NCBI GenBank assembly: GCA_950022295.1
Contig: OX465597.1
Coordinates: 187,177,016 to 187,241,015 of the forward strand
Source of the DNA: Bromus sterilis
Lineage: Eukaryota > Streptophyta > Magnoliopsida > Poales > Poaceae
Length of the DNA stretch: 64,000 nucleotides
Direction of reading: 5' to 3'
How positions within the stretch are numbered: the first letter of the stretch is position 1; every line of letters begins with the position of its first letter. Below the pieces are notes generated by a model that saw only the letters and a program-made list of their open reading frames with translations, did no database searches and was not told the DNA's origin. Of this stretch, positions 44,523-55,493 are shown piece after piece. Made by a program: the position numbers and the translations under genes.

Positions 44523-45260
44523 TTGGCCAAACTTAAGCATCTGGCCGGTCCAGCCCACCCCTCCACCTTGTCGTCTTCCCCAGGAAGACGGGCACGCAGG
44601 TGCGTGGTGACCATACCACGGCCGCCGATGATGCCCTGGCCACCTCCTGCTCCCCCTGGTTCCTTTCCTGTAGCCGTGGACACCTATAAGCCTCCCCCTA
44701 CATTTCCCCTTCTCCCCTGTCACTCCCGTGCTCTCCTTCGCCGGATTTCATCACCGCCAGAAAGCCCGTCTCCTTAATCATGCTCATGCGTGGCGGATGA
44801 CCTCGCCGAGCCGCTTCGTCGTGCCCATCGTCTCCGTCGTCGTCGACTATGCCACTGTACCGAAGGAATCGTGACGAGAAGCTCTAAGAACACCGCCCTC
44901 TTCTTCTTCCCCACCGGCGGCTACGGTCCATCGCAGAGGATTTGCAGCGGCTCCAGCTCCTCCACGCCCCCTCCATACACACCAGCGAGCTCCCGGTGAG
45001 CTCCTACATCTTCCCCCTCATCTCTTAATCCTCCCTGTGCCCCTGGACGCCAACTCCACCACAGTCGTGCTTCGGCCGTAGCCCGATCTCGTCGCCGACA
45101 AGGTTCCGGCGCACCCCCAAGCCTCCCCGTGGGTACGAGGTGATGTGGGCGAGCACGAGGAGCCCGCCCGTGCCCTCGGCTTGGCAAAAGGAGCCTCATA
45201 CCGCCAACCCCGTGCAACGCCGCTGCGCTGGCACGTCGCCATCGGCTAACCGCCGGCGTG
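44523..45260. other. GC-rich block inside element B LTR
   Basis: C- and G-rich stretch with short overlapping open frames on both strands and no recognisable domain. The composition resembles LTR leader or promoter regions of grass gypsy elements; I do not call a gene. Confidence 0.45.
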
Positions 45261-48200
45261 GGTGACGTGGCCTGTGTGGTTAACCACTAACCACAACCCT
45301 AAGCCACTGCACAGTGGGCCCCTGTGCCCTAAACTAATCCACCGATTCAAAATAAAACGAGGATTAACCCCTGGGTCACTGACCAATACACCCCACTGGC
45401 CAGGTTTGACCTGGAGCCCCTCTGTTGACTGGCTGATGCCAGGGTGACGCAGAGCTGGTGCAATAAATGAAATTCCATTTATAAATATATTCCAGAAATT
45501 GATGAACTTGTAATTTCAATAACTTTTCAACTATAACTCCAAATCAAACAAAGAATATATGAAAATTATCCGAAAAATTCAAGGATTCTAAATATCACTT
45601 TGTTTTCATGTTTGAACATTTAAAAGGAGGCAACAATAGCAAATGTGCATATGAACCCTTTTAAATTCAAATATGGAGTTTGAATTTCCAAACTCTTTGA
45701 AATGCACTTTATTTAAATGGAATGGGCAACACATCAGCACCATGAACCTCATGTTATAACATCATATCATGTGATTGTGCATTGTAACATTAATTATTGT
45801 TACTTTCCGCTTTGTTTGCTATCCAATAGAAGTTGAACCGGAACCGGAGAACCTCCCCGAAGTTGAAGATTGTCCATACGATCCTCGTCAGCAAGGCAAG
45901 CAAAACCCATTGATCATGTCGATAAAAACCCATTTCCCTCACTTTCTCGTTTATGCAAGTTTAGGATGTCACCATGATGCGTTTGTACCGCATAGTTGAA
46001 CCCATTCGTTTGCATGACCTATCATTTTGTCACAGTAGTAAGCAAACCATAATCCTAGAAGAGTTAGGAGTTGATTGTTGATCATGTGACCCTTGCAACT
46101 ATTATAGATTATTTCATGCTTAGAGTGATACATTGATTATAATGTTATGTGAGTCGGGATGGTAGTGATCATGATGATGATGGTGGAAATGTGTTGGTGA
46201 ACTTGACCTAAACCAGGTGAACGATGAGAGGCTATGTATGAGTACACAGTGGGTTGTCTCGTTGAACACCGCCTTAAGCCCGAGTTCTTCTGTGGTGATC
46301 CAAGACAAAGAGTATTACCACATGTTTGGAAAACGGACCCCTAATCAACCTACTAACTCACCCCTTCTCAGTTCAATGAGTCGCAGTAGTTCGAAGTTCT
46401 CGTAGGTCTATGGCCTGGCTGCTAAGTGAGATAACGACTCAATCCAGACTGGCTTTCGCACCACACACACATCGTCTGGGGCCACTTAGGTAAACCGGCC
46501 GGGTTCACGATTCTGGAAACCCACCCAGATAGGCAGCTCTATTGAACTTGAGTTAGCTATGAGGTAACAGTTGTGGTGAGCATCCTCGCCAGCACCCATT
46601 GAATGGTGACGAGACCTGACAGTAACTGATGGTCATGTGTATGTAGTAGTACACCCCTGCAGGGTTAAGAAACTATTCGAATAGCCGCGTCCGTGGTAAT
46701 GGACTACTTAGTTATCTGTCCTTGATTATTAGACAACTTCAATGGAAACTCTAAAACTTGCCAAGATAAGTGTGAGTGCTATGGTTTGCTTCCTCGTGGG
46801 AAGTCAAGGAAGGATCCATGGTGGTGTATTAATTGGGAGACTTGGATAGTTGGGATCGAGTACGCTTCTTACCTGATTCTGGTATTCGTAGTATAGGATT
46901 AGCCAAGTCAAAGCTGTCACTTGTGCATTACAACCCCACCTCCCTTTGCCTTGATACCTGAGCATGAGTAGTATAGTTCTGATGTAAGTCTTGTTGAGTA
47001 CGACTTTTTACTCACGTTTGCTTATTTATGTTTTTAGATGAAACCACTGACCGCGATGGTGGCTTCTTCCTAGAGCTCGACGTTGACTAAGCTAAAGTAG
47101 TCCAAGACAGCAGTCTGGTCCCTCGTGGAAGGGCTTTTTTTATTTAATAAGGCTTCTCTAAGCCATTTGTTAAACTTTTCTATACTCAGACCTATGTTGC
47201 TTCCGTTATTTGATGTAATGTTGGATCACAGTCATGTGATATCTTTGTGTACTCTATATGTAAGTCAATAAAGATGTATACTTTGTAGAGTTCATGTGAT
47301 GAGTACCTGCTGTTTACACTAGACATGTGTGGTGCGTGTGTGTCTTAGTGTGGGGTTCAATAGATTAGTTGTGCTCTCTCCAATGGTCTTTCTTACAGCC
47401 AGGTGGCTTTGAGTTATGCGCAGCTTGGAGCATCGCGATGCGATTGCACGTAACTCCGTTAAGTGGCACACTTCGTTGTAGGATCGAGCCCACCCGAGAT
47501 CCCGACTAAGTGAATCACGACGGAGTTGTCTATGTGAATATTATGATTCAATTGATAATATGGTTGAGGAGATTTGTCTATGAGTATGGGATTTCACCAC
47601 CCATAAGCATTTAGACTTGTGAACGGACGATGAGGACCCATCTTAGTTGATCATCCGGGCCTGGATGGGATGCCCCTCACGTTTGAGTTTTCCGAGAGTG
47701 TCTTGTCCTTGGCCTTGTCTTCTTGGACAAGTGGGTATGGCTCTTGGCTCTCCATATGATTGAGTTGTGACGAGAATTACACATGCATATTACGGGTCCC
47801 GACAGACTTGTTATCAGAGAAGGACCGTCTGTAGGACTACCAAACCTTGGTCGAAGTCGAGCCTAGCCTTCTATAGTTATATAGTTACTTGGCTATATGG
47901 GAACAATGTAAGACTTCTTTTTCTCCTTATCCTCATCGATCCGAGTTCTGAGTCACCCTCATCTTTTCTACGGGAAGATAGGACTAGGCTCTTCTATGTA
48001 TTTACTAAAACATCTCGTGGATTGCTTCCTTGTAGGTGTAGTGAAGTTGGTGTCTGTCTAGAGTCGTTGTGCTTTATGTTTTGAGCTTCTTATGTAAGTG
48101 TTGTTGAAATGTCGTGAGAATTTTCATTTATTTTGCAAATACAGCCGTTATGATGTCCGAGTCTTTCCATATTTCTTCATGATCTGTTACATTTGCAAAA

Positions 48201-48309
48201 TCCTTCTCTCTATTTCTGGTGTCTTTCCAGAAGATTTTATATGTGGCATGCCTGGTATAGCTGTTGTAGCTCCTAGTAAGCCGTGGTCATCCTCAAGAAA
48301 ACTATCCAA

Positions 48310-48450
48310 TAATCCAGCTTCTTAAATCTATCCACCGGACAGATGTGTAGAATTCATTGTAGATCGTATGCCAGGAACCACCCCAATTTCCAGAGGCCCA
48401 TACAAAATTTCCCCACGTGAGTTAGCTGAGATTAACATCCAACTGGAAAA
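48310..48450 (+). pseudogene. Element B: RT N-terminal fragment
   Basis: Short coding remnant with PGTTPISRGPYK and SPRELAEIN, typical of the entry to the gypsy reverse transcriptase domain. Breaks off abruptly into A-rich non-coding DNA. Confidence 0.65.
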
Positions 48451-48454
48451 ATAA

Positions 48455-49284
48455 ATAAAAAGTGAGAATGGGGGCTACACTACTATTCCTTTTGAAAGAT
48501 CCACACTCGTACTCCAAAGTAATATTTGTACTACATAAAGAGTTGCATATCATTCATGCATAACTATGTGGGGAGAACTTGGCTTGTATATTCCAATGAT
48601 GAGCCTCCTCAAATGAGCTCTCAGTCTTCTTGAGCAAGCGAGTTGGATGCACCCTCACTAGTTCCATTGGAGATCTTCCCATAGCTCACATGTGCATCTT
48701 TTGCATGGCAATCCCTACTCCTCACATAATATCTATCATTTGGCTTACTCTCTCCTAAGATTGTCCTCATTGATGTGAGCCTTTCACACCTTTTTTTCTT
48801 CCTTCCCCATCATTATTCTATTTGCCATCCTAAGTGCCAACATATCTTGCTTGCGCTCATTCATTGCATGACTGCTCAAAGTCAAAAGGGGGAGTATCAG
48901 TTTGACTTGTGCCTAACTAGTGGTGTGGGGATGAGTCATAATAAGATTCCGACGGCGACCAAGTGTGAAGTTTTAGTAGATTGAGTTCTCAATTAAAATA
49001 TATAGTATTTTTATGGTCTAAACCTATCTCCCACTTCTTGCACGCAAACACCATTTCGAGACATTCGAGTCACGGACACCGAGAGCTCTTGCACCTTTAT
49101 GTTCTTACTTTGCTAGTTTCAGTACTAGATATAGACTCTTCCTTGTTATTGACTTGACTTGAATTGCATATCTTACTTGCTATAATTTAAAGTTCAATTA
49201 GTTTTTGGTAACATGTCACCACAGAAATTATCTTTGTTATCATTTACCTACTCGAGGACGAGCATGAATTAATCTTGGGGATGT
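48455..49284 (+). other. Element A 3' internal region and polypurine tract
   Basis: Non-coding 3' region in the style of grass Athila-type elements, including the characteristic CTACTCGAGGACGAGCATG (about 49249-49267) and a purine-rich CTTGGGGATGT just before the 3' LTR. Confidence 0.6.
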
Positions 49285-50355
49285 TGATGCGTCCCAAATG
49301 TATCTATAATTTATGTTTGTTCCATGCTTATATGGGTGACTTTCCTACATGTTTTACTACACTTTCATAACTTTCTCAACATATTTGGACTAACCTACTA
49401 ACTTAGTGCCCCAGTTCCAGTTTCTATCTGTTGTTTTCCGTGCATTGTAGGTATTTACCAATATTTCAAGTGGTTGGAAAATTCGGGAAAAAATATATAA
49501 AAAATCAGCGCAGAAGAAGACTCCAGAAGCCTGAAGGACATCCGAAGGGGGCACACCCCCTCCCAGGCGGCCAGGGGAAGGCCGCGCCAAGGACCCGCCC
49601 GGTGGGGTGGGACCTCCCACAGTGCCCCTCTTCGGCCTATATTTACCTCTCATCCCGAAAACCCTCGGGAGGACCTCTGTTACGCGATTTTCACCACTGT
49701 TCCGCCGCCGTCGTGATCCCAAGATCGGGATCGCCAGAAGACCCTAACCCGACACCCTGTCGGAGGGAGGATTGATCTCCGGGAGCTTCTCCACCACCAT
49801 GCGCGCTTCCCGGATGTGACGTGAGTAGTCCACCTTGGACCATGGGTCCATGAATAGTAGCTATGTGATGTTTTCTCTCTAATCTTGTGCCTCAATTCTT
49901 AGACCTTGTGAGCTTCCCTACATGATCAAGGCACCTATGTATTAGTTTATGTGTTGCTATGTTGTGTTTGCTTACATCCGATCGAATATGAGATTAGTTT
50001 CAGATTGTGATGAGTAATATATTTGGTTTACCTTTTATGCTTTAGTTCTTGAGTATTCTTGCATGTTCTCCGTTGCTTTTTATTGCTTTGGCCTAGAAGT
50101 AGATAGTAACTCTGAGAGTGAGCGTTGTGCTTGATTGTGGGTTCATGCCCCCCGATGTCTAGCTTGAATGACAAAAACATGAGACTAGGGGATGTGTTGT
50201 TGCCACCAAGGAGAAAACAATGGTGCTTCTAACTGCGGTTGCAAGGCTGGTTTACCTTATGCAAAGTGTGTTAATGTAGTTGTTTGTTGCTTTGATCCTA
50301 CATTTTGGCTGGGGTTCACAACTTAATACCAGCGAGATGTTCTGGATAGATATCT
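49285..50355 (+). repeat. Element A 3' LTR, interrupted
   Basis: Starts TGATGCGTCCCAAATGTATC. Homologous to 3358-3838 joined to 42981-43590. Cut after GATAGATATCT by element C; its remainder lies beyond the window. Confidence 0.72.
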
Positions 50356-51185
50356 TGTAATAGCCCAGATTTCACAAAAATTAAAAAAAATCGGTGTGAT
50401 TTGTTTGATTGTCTGATTTGTTTGCGGTGTTTGCAACCCCGATTTATCGATCAGCGATTATTTCCCCCCTCTTATCTCGTATAGGACGGAGACCGACCCT
50501 TGCCACCCTTACACTCGACCTTTGAGACACAGGATTTCACCCGATCACCGTCGCGGAAATCCGCACAAGACCAGCCGTAGCCAACGGATAGAAAACCCCG
50601 TTTAATAATTAAACGGGTTATTTTTATAGCACACTAGAAAGTGTTCTCGGAACGGTTCCAGTGCGAGGTGAACGCCGCCGGCTCGACGCGCTCATCGTGC
50701 ATTTCAAAGTTTTACCTGAATCGGAGGTCCTGCGGACCCTCGGCGGTCAGAAACGTAAACACCGCGCGCGCGAGAGAAAAACCGGGGATGATTTTGCAAA
50801 CTTCCAGCCACCTGGGCTATACAAAGAACACCACTCTCCCACCCCTTTCTAGGGTTTTCCCTAGCCAAAAATTGCAGCCACCCCCTCCACTTTGCTCAGA
50901 TCTGCCAATTTTATCCCCAAAATCCCGAAACCCTAGCCTTCCCCGATCTAGACCGTCGGATCGGCGGATCCAACGCCCCAGGGTCGTCCATGTCACCCCC
51001 AACCGTGGAGGAGCTTCTATCCCGCTGCGCCTGAGTCACCTCCTGCCCGAGCAACTCGCCGCCCATCGCCGTCCTTGCTCTGGCGTGGTCCAGTGCTGCA
51101 CCGCCGCCCTGCAGGTCGTTGCGCCCCCTCCTCTCCTTCTTGCTCCTCTCCTCCTCCCCCTCATCTCACCTCTTTCTCTGTCCCA
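50356..51185 (+). repeat. Element C: 5' part of another gypsy-type LTR
   Basis: Begins TGTAATAGCCCAGATTTCAC inside element A's 3' LTR. Contains a GC-rich leader-like part with a TATA-like CTATACAAAG near 50817 and CTAGGGTTTTCCC. No coding domain. Interrupted at 51186 by the CACTA transposon; the other end is outside the window. Confidence 0.5.
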
Positions 51186-51203
51186 CACTACTAGGGAAAT
51201 ACC
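51186..51203 (+). repeat. CACTA 5' terminal inverted repeat
   Basis: CACTACTAGGGAAATACC, the terminal motif of Triticeae CACTA elements. The partner lies outside the window. Confidence 0.8.
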
Positions 51204-51223
51204 TATACATGGAAAGCCTATTA

Positions 51224-51590
51224 GTGGCGCATATGGAAAGCGATGCGCCACCACCTGTTATGGGTGGCGCACTGGAAAATAATGCGCCACCCATAAGACC
51301 TTATGGGTGGCGCATTATATTCCAGTGCGCCACCCCTAAGAGTGGGCCAGCCTGGATGATCTTATACGTGGCGCATCTAGCAGTATGCGCCACCCCTAAG
51401 GACCTTATAGGTGGCGCACATACAGAATGCGCCACCCCTAATAGCTTAGGGGTGGCGCATTCTGTATATGCGCCACCCATAAGGTCCTTAGGGGTGGCGC
51501 ATTGTGGTAATGCGCCACCCGTAAGAGCTTAGGGGTGGCGCATTGCACAGATGCGCCACCACTGACTTCCTATATGCGCCACTAAATGCC
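51224..51590. repeat. CACTA subterminal repeats, alternating orientation
   Basis: About 17 copies of the core TGGCGCA or its complement TGCGCCA. They alternate strictly forward/reverse for 16 copies, forming eight consecutive ~40-bp palindromes such as GGGTGGCGCAT...ATGCGCCACCC, often flanked by CTTA/TAAG. In En/Spm elements such subterminal motifs bind the element's DNA-binding protein. Confidence 0.88.
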
Positions 51591-52105
51591 TAGAGCTTCC
51601 CTTATCTACTCCACCCCACCTACCACCTCTCATTCACTCCACACAATTCTCAAACTAGATCCACTCTTCTCACCCTAGATCTATTCGGTTTTCTCCTCCT
51701 CCCCACCTCATTTCTTCCATTTATCCATCGATACTTGGCATTACATCTATTTTGTTTCATATTGAAGTAAGTGGACCTCCTCCCAAACTGTTTTGTTCCA
51801 TTTATGACCCATATACTTGCCTTTATTAGCTTGGGGTTTGTTGTATATGTGAATCTTGGGTTTGATGTATATGTGAAGCTTGTGGTGGTTTGATGTATGT
51901 GTGAAGCTTATGGTGGTTTGATGTATATGTGTATCTTGAGTGGCAAATGTTTTGCCGAAATGTCGATTCATTTCCGTTTTGGCAAATTTCTAGCGCACTC
52001 TCCGCATGCTCCCATGCATTATTAGGGAAGGTCATGCCGAATTTTTCCGGCGACGACTGTGATATATAATTGTGTTGCTCTCTCCGTGCACGCAGGTGAT
52101 CGACC
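51591..52105 (+). other. CACTA 5' untranslated region
   Basis: No coding frame. 51830-51945 holds three to four imperfect repeats of ~33 bp with GGTTTGATGTATATGTGAAGC. Ends in a possible splice acceptor (CACGCAG) just before the transposase ATG. Confidence 0.55.
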
Positions 52106-54343
52106 ATGGTCCGCGAGATGCTGAGCGATATCACCATGGCTAGGTGGATGCAATGTGCGACAAACGACATGCTAAGGAATAATAGGTCGGATATAAGATG
52201 TCCGTGTCGGAGATGCAAACTGCAGTGCGTGACCGAGCCTGATTCCGGAATATTGCAAAGACACCTGAAGCGTAATGGTTTGATGGATGGCTACACACGA
52301 TGGATAAGTGATGAAGCTGGTGAGGAGGAGGACGTCAATGGTGGGGCGCCAGTAAATGAGGAAGGTCAACCAGAAAACAGCGGCGAGCGAGATGACGAAG
52401 AGCATCCCGTACATGATCATGAAGAAGATGCCGAAGCGGATCATGTAGATCAAGATGCCGGACATGAAGATCAAGATGTCGGACATGATGATTCAAGCTG
52501 GGTGCGGGACCCTCATGTTCAAGAGCTGCTTGTCAAAGAGGCGTTGAACGCAAGAGGTGAAGCTAGAGAGAAAGCCAAGATGACGCAACTCGAGAAAGAC
52601 GCGATTACAAAGTTGTACGAAGGATGCAACGACGAGGATACCCGCTTGAATGTAACACTTGGGGCTATGGAGATGAAGGCAAAACACAAATGGACCGACG
52701 AAAGCTTCGATGATAACATGGCATTCTGGCACGATCGTCTTCCGAAGGGCAACACGTGCCCAACTAGTATCGCTGAGGCCAAGAAAGTCCTTTGCCCTCT
52801 CGATCTTCCGCACGTTAAATACCACGTCTGCATAAATGATTGCATGATCTATCGGGGTGAGGACGAAGATAAAACCACATGTTCGGTGTGCGGTGTTAGT
52901 CGATACAAGAGAGGGAAGAAAGTTCCTGGAAAAGTGGTATGGTACTTTCCGATCACTCCTCGTCTGTAGAGGTATTTCGTAGATCCCGAGGAAGCAAAGC
53001 TCATGACCTGGCACGCGGAAAGAAAGAAGCTAAAAGAGGATGACCCGAACCTGGATCCGGAAAAGGAGGACATGCTGAGGCACCCTTCAGATGGTAGCCA
53101 ATGGACTGCGTTGGACCTCGAATACCCAGATTTTGGGAAAGAACCAAGGAACCTCAGGATTGGTGTGAGCGCCGATGGAGTCAATCCGTTTGGCGGCCAG
53201 AGCAGCACACACAGTACCTGGCCCGTGTTTGTATGCATATACAACCTTCCCCCCTGGAAGTGCATGAAGAAAAAGTACATAACAATGTGTATGCTAGTTC
53301 AAGGGCCGAAACAACCAGGTACAGACCTCAATCTATATCTGCAGCTGTTGAAAGAGGAGCTAGAAACGTTATGGAAAGACGGAGTCAATACGTCGGACGC
53401 CGCGGCAAAAGAATATTTTCCAATGAAAGTCGCGGTGATCACGACGGTCCACGACTATCTCGGATACGGATATTTCTCAGGGCAGGTGGTCCAAGGATTC
53501 TGTGCATGCGTTAGGTGCATGGATAATACAACGTACCGCCAGCTACCAAAAGATCCTGGATCTTCAAAAACCGTGTTCCAGGGGTCTCGGAGGTGGCTTC
53601 CCAAGAAACACGCGTGGAGAAAACAGGGACATCTGTTCGATGGAAGCGAGGAGCTCCGAGCATCCCCAGCTCGAAGGAGCGGCAAAGAAATCGACAACTT
53701 GCTGAAAACTTGGAAAGAGTGCCCCACGCCGGGAAAGAAAAAAAAGAAGACTCAGCCGTTGATGAGGGTATGGAAAGCGAGGTCTGTTTTCTGGGATTTG
53801 CAATACTGGAGTCTACTCCGCAGTCCTCATAGCCTTGATCTAATGCATATCACAAAGAACGTGTGCGAGAGCTTGTTTGGCACGTTGCTCAACATGCCGG
53901 AGAAGACCAAGGACGGGCCAAAAGCAAGGAATGACTTGAAATTTATGGGCATCAGGAGGGAACTTCACCCCCCTAGTGACGACGATGATGAGCCGGAGGA
54001 GGAAGAGGATACGGAAACGCAAAACTCTCGCAAACGAAAAAGGACAACCAAGAAGAAGACCGGTATTGATCACTGCCCCCCGGCATGCTTCACTCTGTGC
54101 GAGGAGGAGATCAAGCGGTTTATCCACTGCCTCATAGGAGTAAAATTTCCAAACGGCTACGCGGGGAAGATAAGAAGATACCTAGACGAGGCGAAGCAGC
54201 GTTTCAGCGGGATGAAATCTCACGACTGTTTCGTGCTGATGACGCAGATTCTCCCGGTTGCGATGCGAGGGATAATGGACAAACACTCCATGCATTCTAT
54301 TACAAGTCGTGGATGGCGAGTTGAAGGATGTTGCCAAAGGTAA
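52106..54343 (+). pseudogene. TNP2-type CACTA transposase, disrupted
   Basis: Catalyses excision and insertion of CACTA elements when intact. The first open part (52106-52969) has an N-terminal transposase-associated zinc-like domain (RCPCRRCKLQC, HLKRNGLMDGYT), an acidic His/Asp-rich stretch and a CPLDLPHVKYHVCINDC block. A TAG at 52967-52969 stops it; the frame continues unchanged to 54343 with the tnp2 core (LRIGVSADGVNPFG, HSTWPVFVCIYNLPPW, MLVQGPKQPGTDL, SLDLMHITKNVCESL). In the position of the stop most family members I recall have Gln, so a C-to-T change is likely. After GIMDKH (about 54290) homology ends abruptly: the C-terminal domains are deleted and the frame runs out. Confidence 0.88.
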
Positions 54344-54576
54344 AATCATTCAACCACAAAATCGAATCATGCACAATATGCCGATGGCACCGGAGATGCA
54401 TAGGGTTCAAATCTCTCTCGTGATTTCGGGCTACGAGAGAGTTGAACCTCCCATTCAACCCCCCGGATACGATGAGGATGAGCCGGCAGTCCTCAGTGAC
54501 TGTTTCAACCAAATATGCCTATGGCCGAAGAGCCAAATGCGTTTAATGACGGGGGAAAGGGGCACCACACCTAGGA
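54309..54576 (+). CDS. CACTA ORF2, exon part before CRM4
   Basis: Frame with GYERVEPPIQPPGYD and a CLWPKSQMRL block, seen in second genes of grass CACTA elements. Its 5' end is lost at the deletion junction with the transposase. The frame is interrupted by CRM4 at 54577 and resumes in the same phase at 62219. Confidence 0.65.
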
Positions 54577-55493
54577 TGATAGAGGCGAAGGTGTCCCGAT
54601 GTTTCGATGAGATGGTGGAGATCGATTTTTGGTGGAGTAGACTTTCACGACCCGACTACGAACGTGCGAAGACGTTGCGCCTTAGCAATCGCTAAACCAA
54701 CTCCGAGAGGTTATTGATCCCGCGGGTGCACGATCAACCTGACCACGAAGGTCAATTCCTGCAAGCAATCGAAGAACAAGCAAGAACTAAGAATTGCAAT
54801 CTGGATATTGCGAATATAAGATGAAAGATTAACAAAAGTTGGGGTTCCAATGCGGTCTTGGCCTGGTCGGACGACACAAACGAAGAACTCGAAGTTGCGG
54901 CTATGGCTAACTTAAATCTAATTAAAACCCAAGTCTAAACGACGCCCTAAGGGCTGTATATATGGGGGAACAGAGGGGATTTTCGTGACCCCTTGGAGGT
55001 GGGGTCCGAAAACAACCCTAACTCGGTTTCCCCACACATATGGACTCTAAAAACAGCCTATAAGGTGGTATTTCGAAATTACATGGGCCCAGCCCAATAT
55101 TAAGGTGACGCAGCACCTATAATTGCCCTTGGACGAAAATAATGAAGTGGCATCTCGCGTATTTCGTCCAAGACTTCATGCGCGCCTTATGGTGGCTTCA
55201 AAGTGCGATAATCACCACTGGAAGCTCCGTTGTCCTTTCCCGCGCGCGCACCTTCTTCTCCATGCTTGATCCCGCTCCAATGACCATCCTTCTTGTCCAT
55301 GCTAGGTCCTTCATTCATAAGCAAAACAAAAGTATCTAATTTAGGCAGCATCATATGTTCATGAACAATAGAAGGATTCGCAAGAAACGAAAGTACCTGA
55401 TAATTTAGTTGACGTGCACGAGCTCTAGTAACTGGTCCAATATGTGTAGTTGGTGAGGATATGGGTGTAACATTAGTAGGGATGTCCTCATCA
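54577..55493 (-). repeat. CRM4 3' LTR
   Basis: 917 bp, TGATAGAGGCG to CCTCATCA on the plus strand. Encodes the last 307 nt of Gag-Pol. Confidence 0.92.

Larger units (their letters stand above)
44134..48454 (+). mobile_element. Element B: truncated gypsy element (LTR, primer site, RT scrap)
   Basis: LTR 44134-47804 (~3.7 kb; starts TGTGCTGGGTC, ends GGGTCCCGACA), followed by a primer-like TTGTTATCAGAG at 47808-47819, one base off the initiator Met complement. Internal sequence is only ~650 bp; near its end (about 48345-48450) codons for FIVDRMPGTTPISRGPYKI are the start of a gypsy RT domain. The rest and the 3' LTR are missing, so a deletion removed most of it and joined it to the 3' part of element A. 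No target duplication can be checked. Confidence 0.65.

Noticed and set aside
44523..45260. Possible GC-rich host gene exons
   Set aside because: Open frames overlap on both strands with no domain or splice pattern, and the block lies inside the element B LTR.
50641..51282. 213-codon frame before and into the CACTA terminus
   Set aside because: It crosses the boundary between element C and the CACTA, lies in GC-rich LTR leader and has no domain.
52493..53014. 173-codon antisense frame within the transposase, and similar antisense frames at 52849-53280
   Set aside because: Shadows of the conserved TNP2 frame, with no independent signal.
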